Shown here: positions 6,401 through 6,726 of the stretch, piece after piece
How the letters are laid out: every line of letters starts with the position of its first letter
Position numbering within the stretch: position 1 is the first letter of the stretch
Assembly: GCA_934477985.1 (NCBI GenBank)
Contig: CAKSOR010000146.1
Coordinates: 1-6,726 of the forward strand
Direction of reading: 5' to 3'
DNA length: 6,726 nucleotides
Source: an uncultured Eubacteriales bacterium
GTDB lineage: Bacteria > Bacillota > Clostridia > Oscillospirales > CAG-272
Translations under genes and position numbers: made by a program
The notes under the pieces: model-generated
The model's database searches: none
Seen by the model: the letters and a program-made list of their open reading frames with translations, nothing else
What the model was told of the DNA's origin: nothing

Positions 6401-6421
6401 ACAAATTTTATGAAAATTTGT
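6401..6421 (+). other. Inverted repeat with the etfB start codon as its loop
   Basis: ACAAATTTT (6401-6409) and AAAATTTGT (6413-6421) are perfect reverse complements, and the three bases between them are exactly the ATG start codon. The left arm begins immediately after the GGAAAGGG ribosome binding site (6393-6400). The stem has only one C-G pair, so it would be weak. It could tune initiation, for example in a temperature-dependent way, or be chance in an AT-rich start region. Confidence 0.6.
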
Positions 6422-6726
6422 GTTTGCATCAAGCAGGTTCCCGACTCGAACAAGGTCGAGGTCGATCCTGTGACCGGTACTATCAGGCGTGACAGTGCCG
6501 ACTCGAAGATGAACCCCTACGACCTCTACGCGCTCGAGACGGCGTTCAGGCTGAGAGAAGAGCGCGGCGGCGAGGTTTCGGTCATCACGATGGGTCCGCC
6601 CAAGGCGACAGAGATAATCCGCGAGGCGTACTCTATGGGCGCTGACAGCGGCTTTTTGCTGACAGACCGCAGATTCGCGGGCGCGGATGTGCTGGTCACC
6701 TCGAAAACGATCTCGCAGGGCATCGC
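6410..6726 (+). CDS. etfB: Electron transfer flavoprotein subunit beta, N-terminal 105 codons, cut by window edge
   Basis: EtfB forms a heterodimer with EtfA that carries FAD and accepts electrons from acyl-CoA or other dehydrogenases in the cytoplasm; in anaerobes some versions take part in flavin-based electron bifurcation. The frame starts at 6410 after a GGAAAGGG ribosome binding site and stays open to the edge. Recognisable family features are MKICVCIKQVPDS at 1-13, NPYDLYALETAFRLRE at 35-50, VITMGPP at 58-64, and LLTDRRFAGADVL (83-95) leading to the conserved SxTISQGI at the cut end. The full protein would be about 260 aa, so roughly 40 percent is visible. Whether it is bifurcating cannot be told without the C-terminal half and the partner genes to the right, where etfA and a dehydrogenase would be expected. 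Its own strong promoter makes it the first gene of its operon. Confidence 0.93.
   Translation, partial: MKICVCIKQVPDSNKVEVDPVTGTIRRDSADSKMNPYDLYALETAFRLREERGGEVSVITMGPPKATEIIREAYSMGADSGFLLTDRRFAGADVLVTSKTISQGI

Overview
The window looks like a chromosomal segment of a GC-rich Bacillota (Clostridia-like, probably anaerobic) bacterium. The reasons are: strong -35/-10 promoters with extended -10 elements in AT-rich gaps between GC-rich genes, AAAGGA/GGGAGG-type ribosome binding sites, and an EtfB of the kind common in anaerobic Firmicutes. The assignment comes from sequence style only; no rRNA or marker gene is present. I saw no tRNA, rRNA, CRISPR array, transposase or phage gene.

Layout from left to right: (1) The 5' two thirds of a ThuA-family (trehalose-utilisation-like) gene on the minus strand, cut by the left edge. 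Its leader is a large nested inverted repeat whose first arm begins almost exactly at the predicted transcription start. (2) A complete PMCA-type (type IIB) Ca2+ P-type ATPase of 871 aa on the plus strand. (3) On the minus strand, converging on the ATPase and overlapping its 3' end by 20 bp, a two-component system in the order kinase then regulator. The kinase is a 631-aa 7TMR-DISM-like sensor histidine kinase and the regulator is a 226-aa OmpR/PhoB-type protein. Between them lie three perfect hairpins packed end to end without a spacer base. (4) A divergent promoter region of 227 bp. (5) The start of etfB on the plus strand, cut by the right edge, behind a consensus promoter and a leader with two hairpins, one of which has the start codon as its loop.

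Functional reading: the Ca2+ ATPase would export calcium from the cytoplasm. The sensor kinase and regulator form a self-contained signalling pair with their own promoter. EtfB is half of an electron-transfer flavoprotein that would continue as an operon beyond the edge. Nothing in the sequence proves that these units act together. The kinase operon and etfB share one divergent control region, and the kinase operon and the ATPase share a tail-to-tail overlap, so transcriptional cross-talk is possible.

The protein genes belong to known families. The unusual content is in the non-coding DNA: the thuA-leader palindrome, the triple abutting hairpin between kinase and regulator, the start-codon-in-loop hairpin of etfB, and an identical 11-base extended -10 core (TGTGATATAAT) in two of the three promoters.
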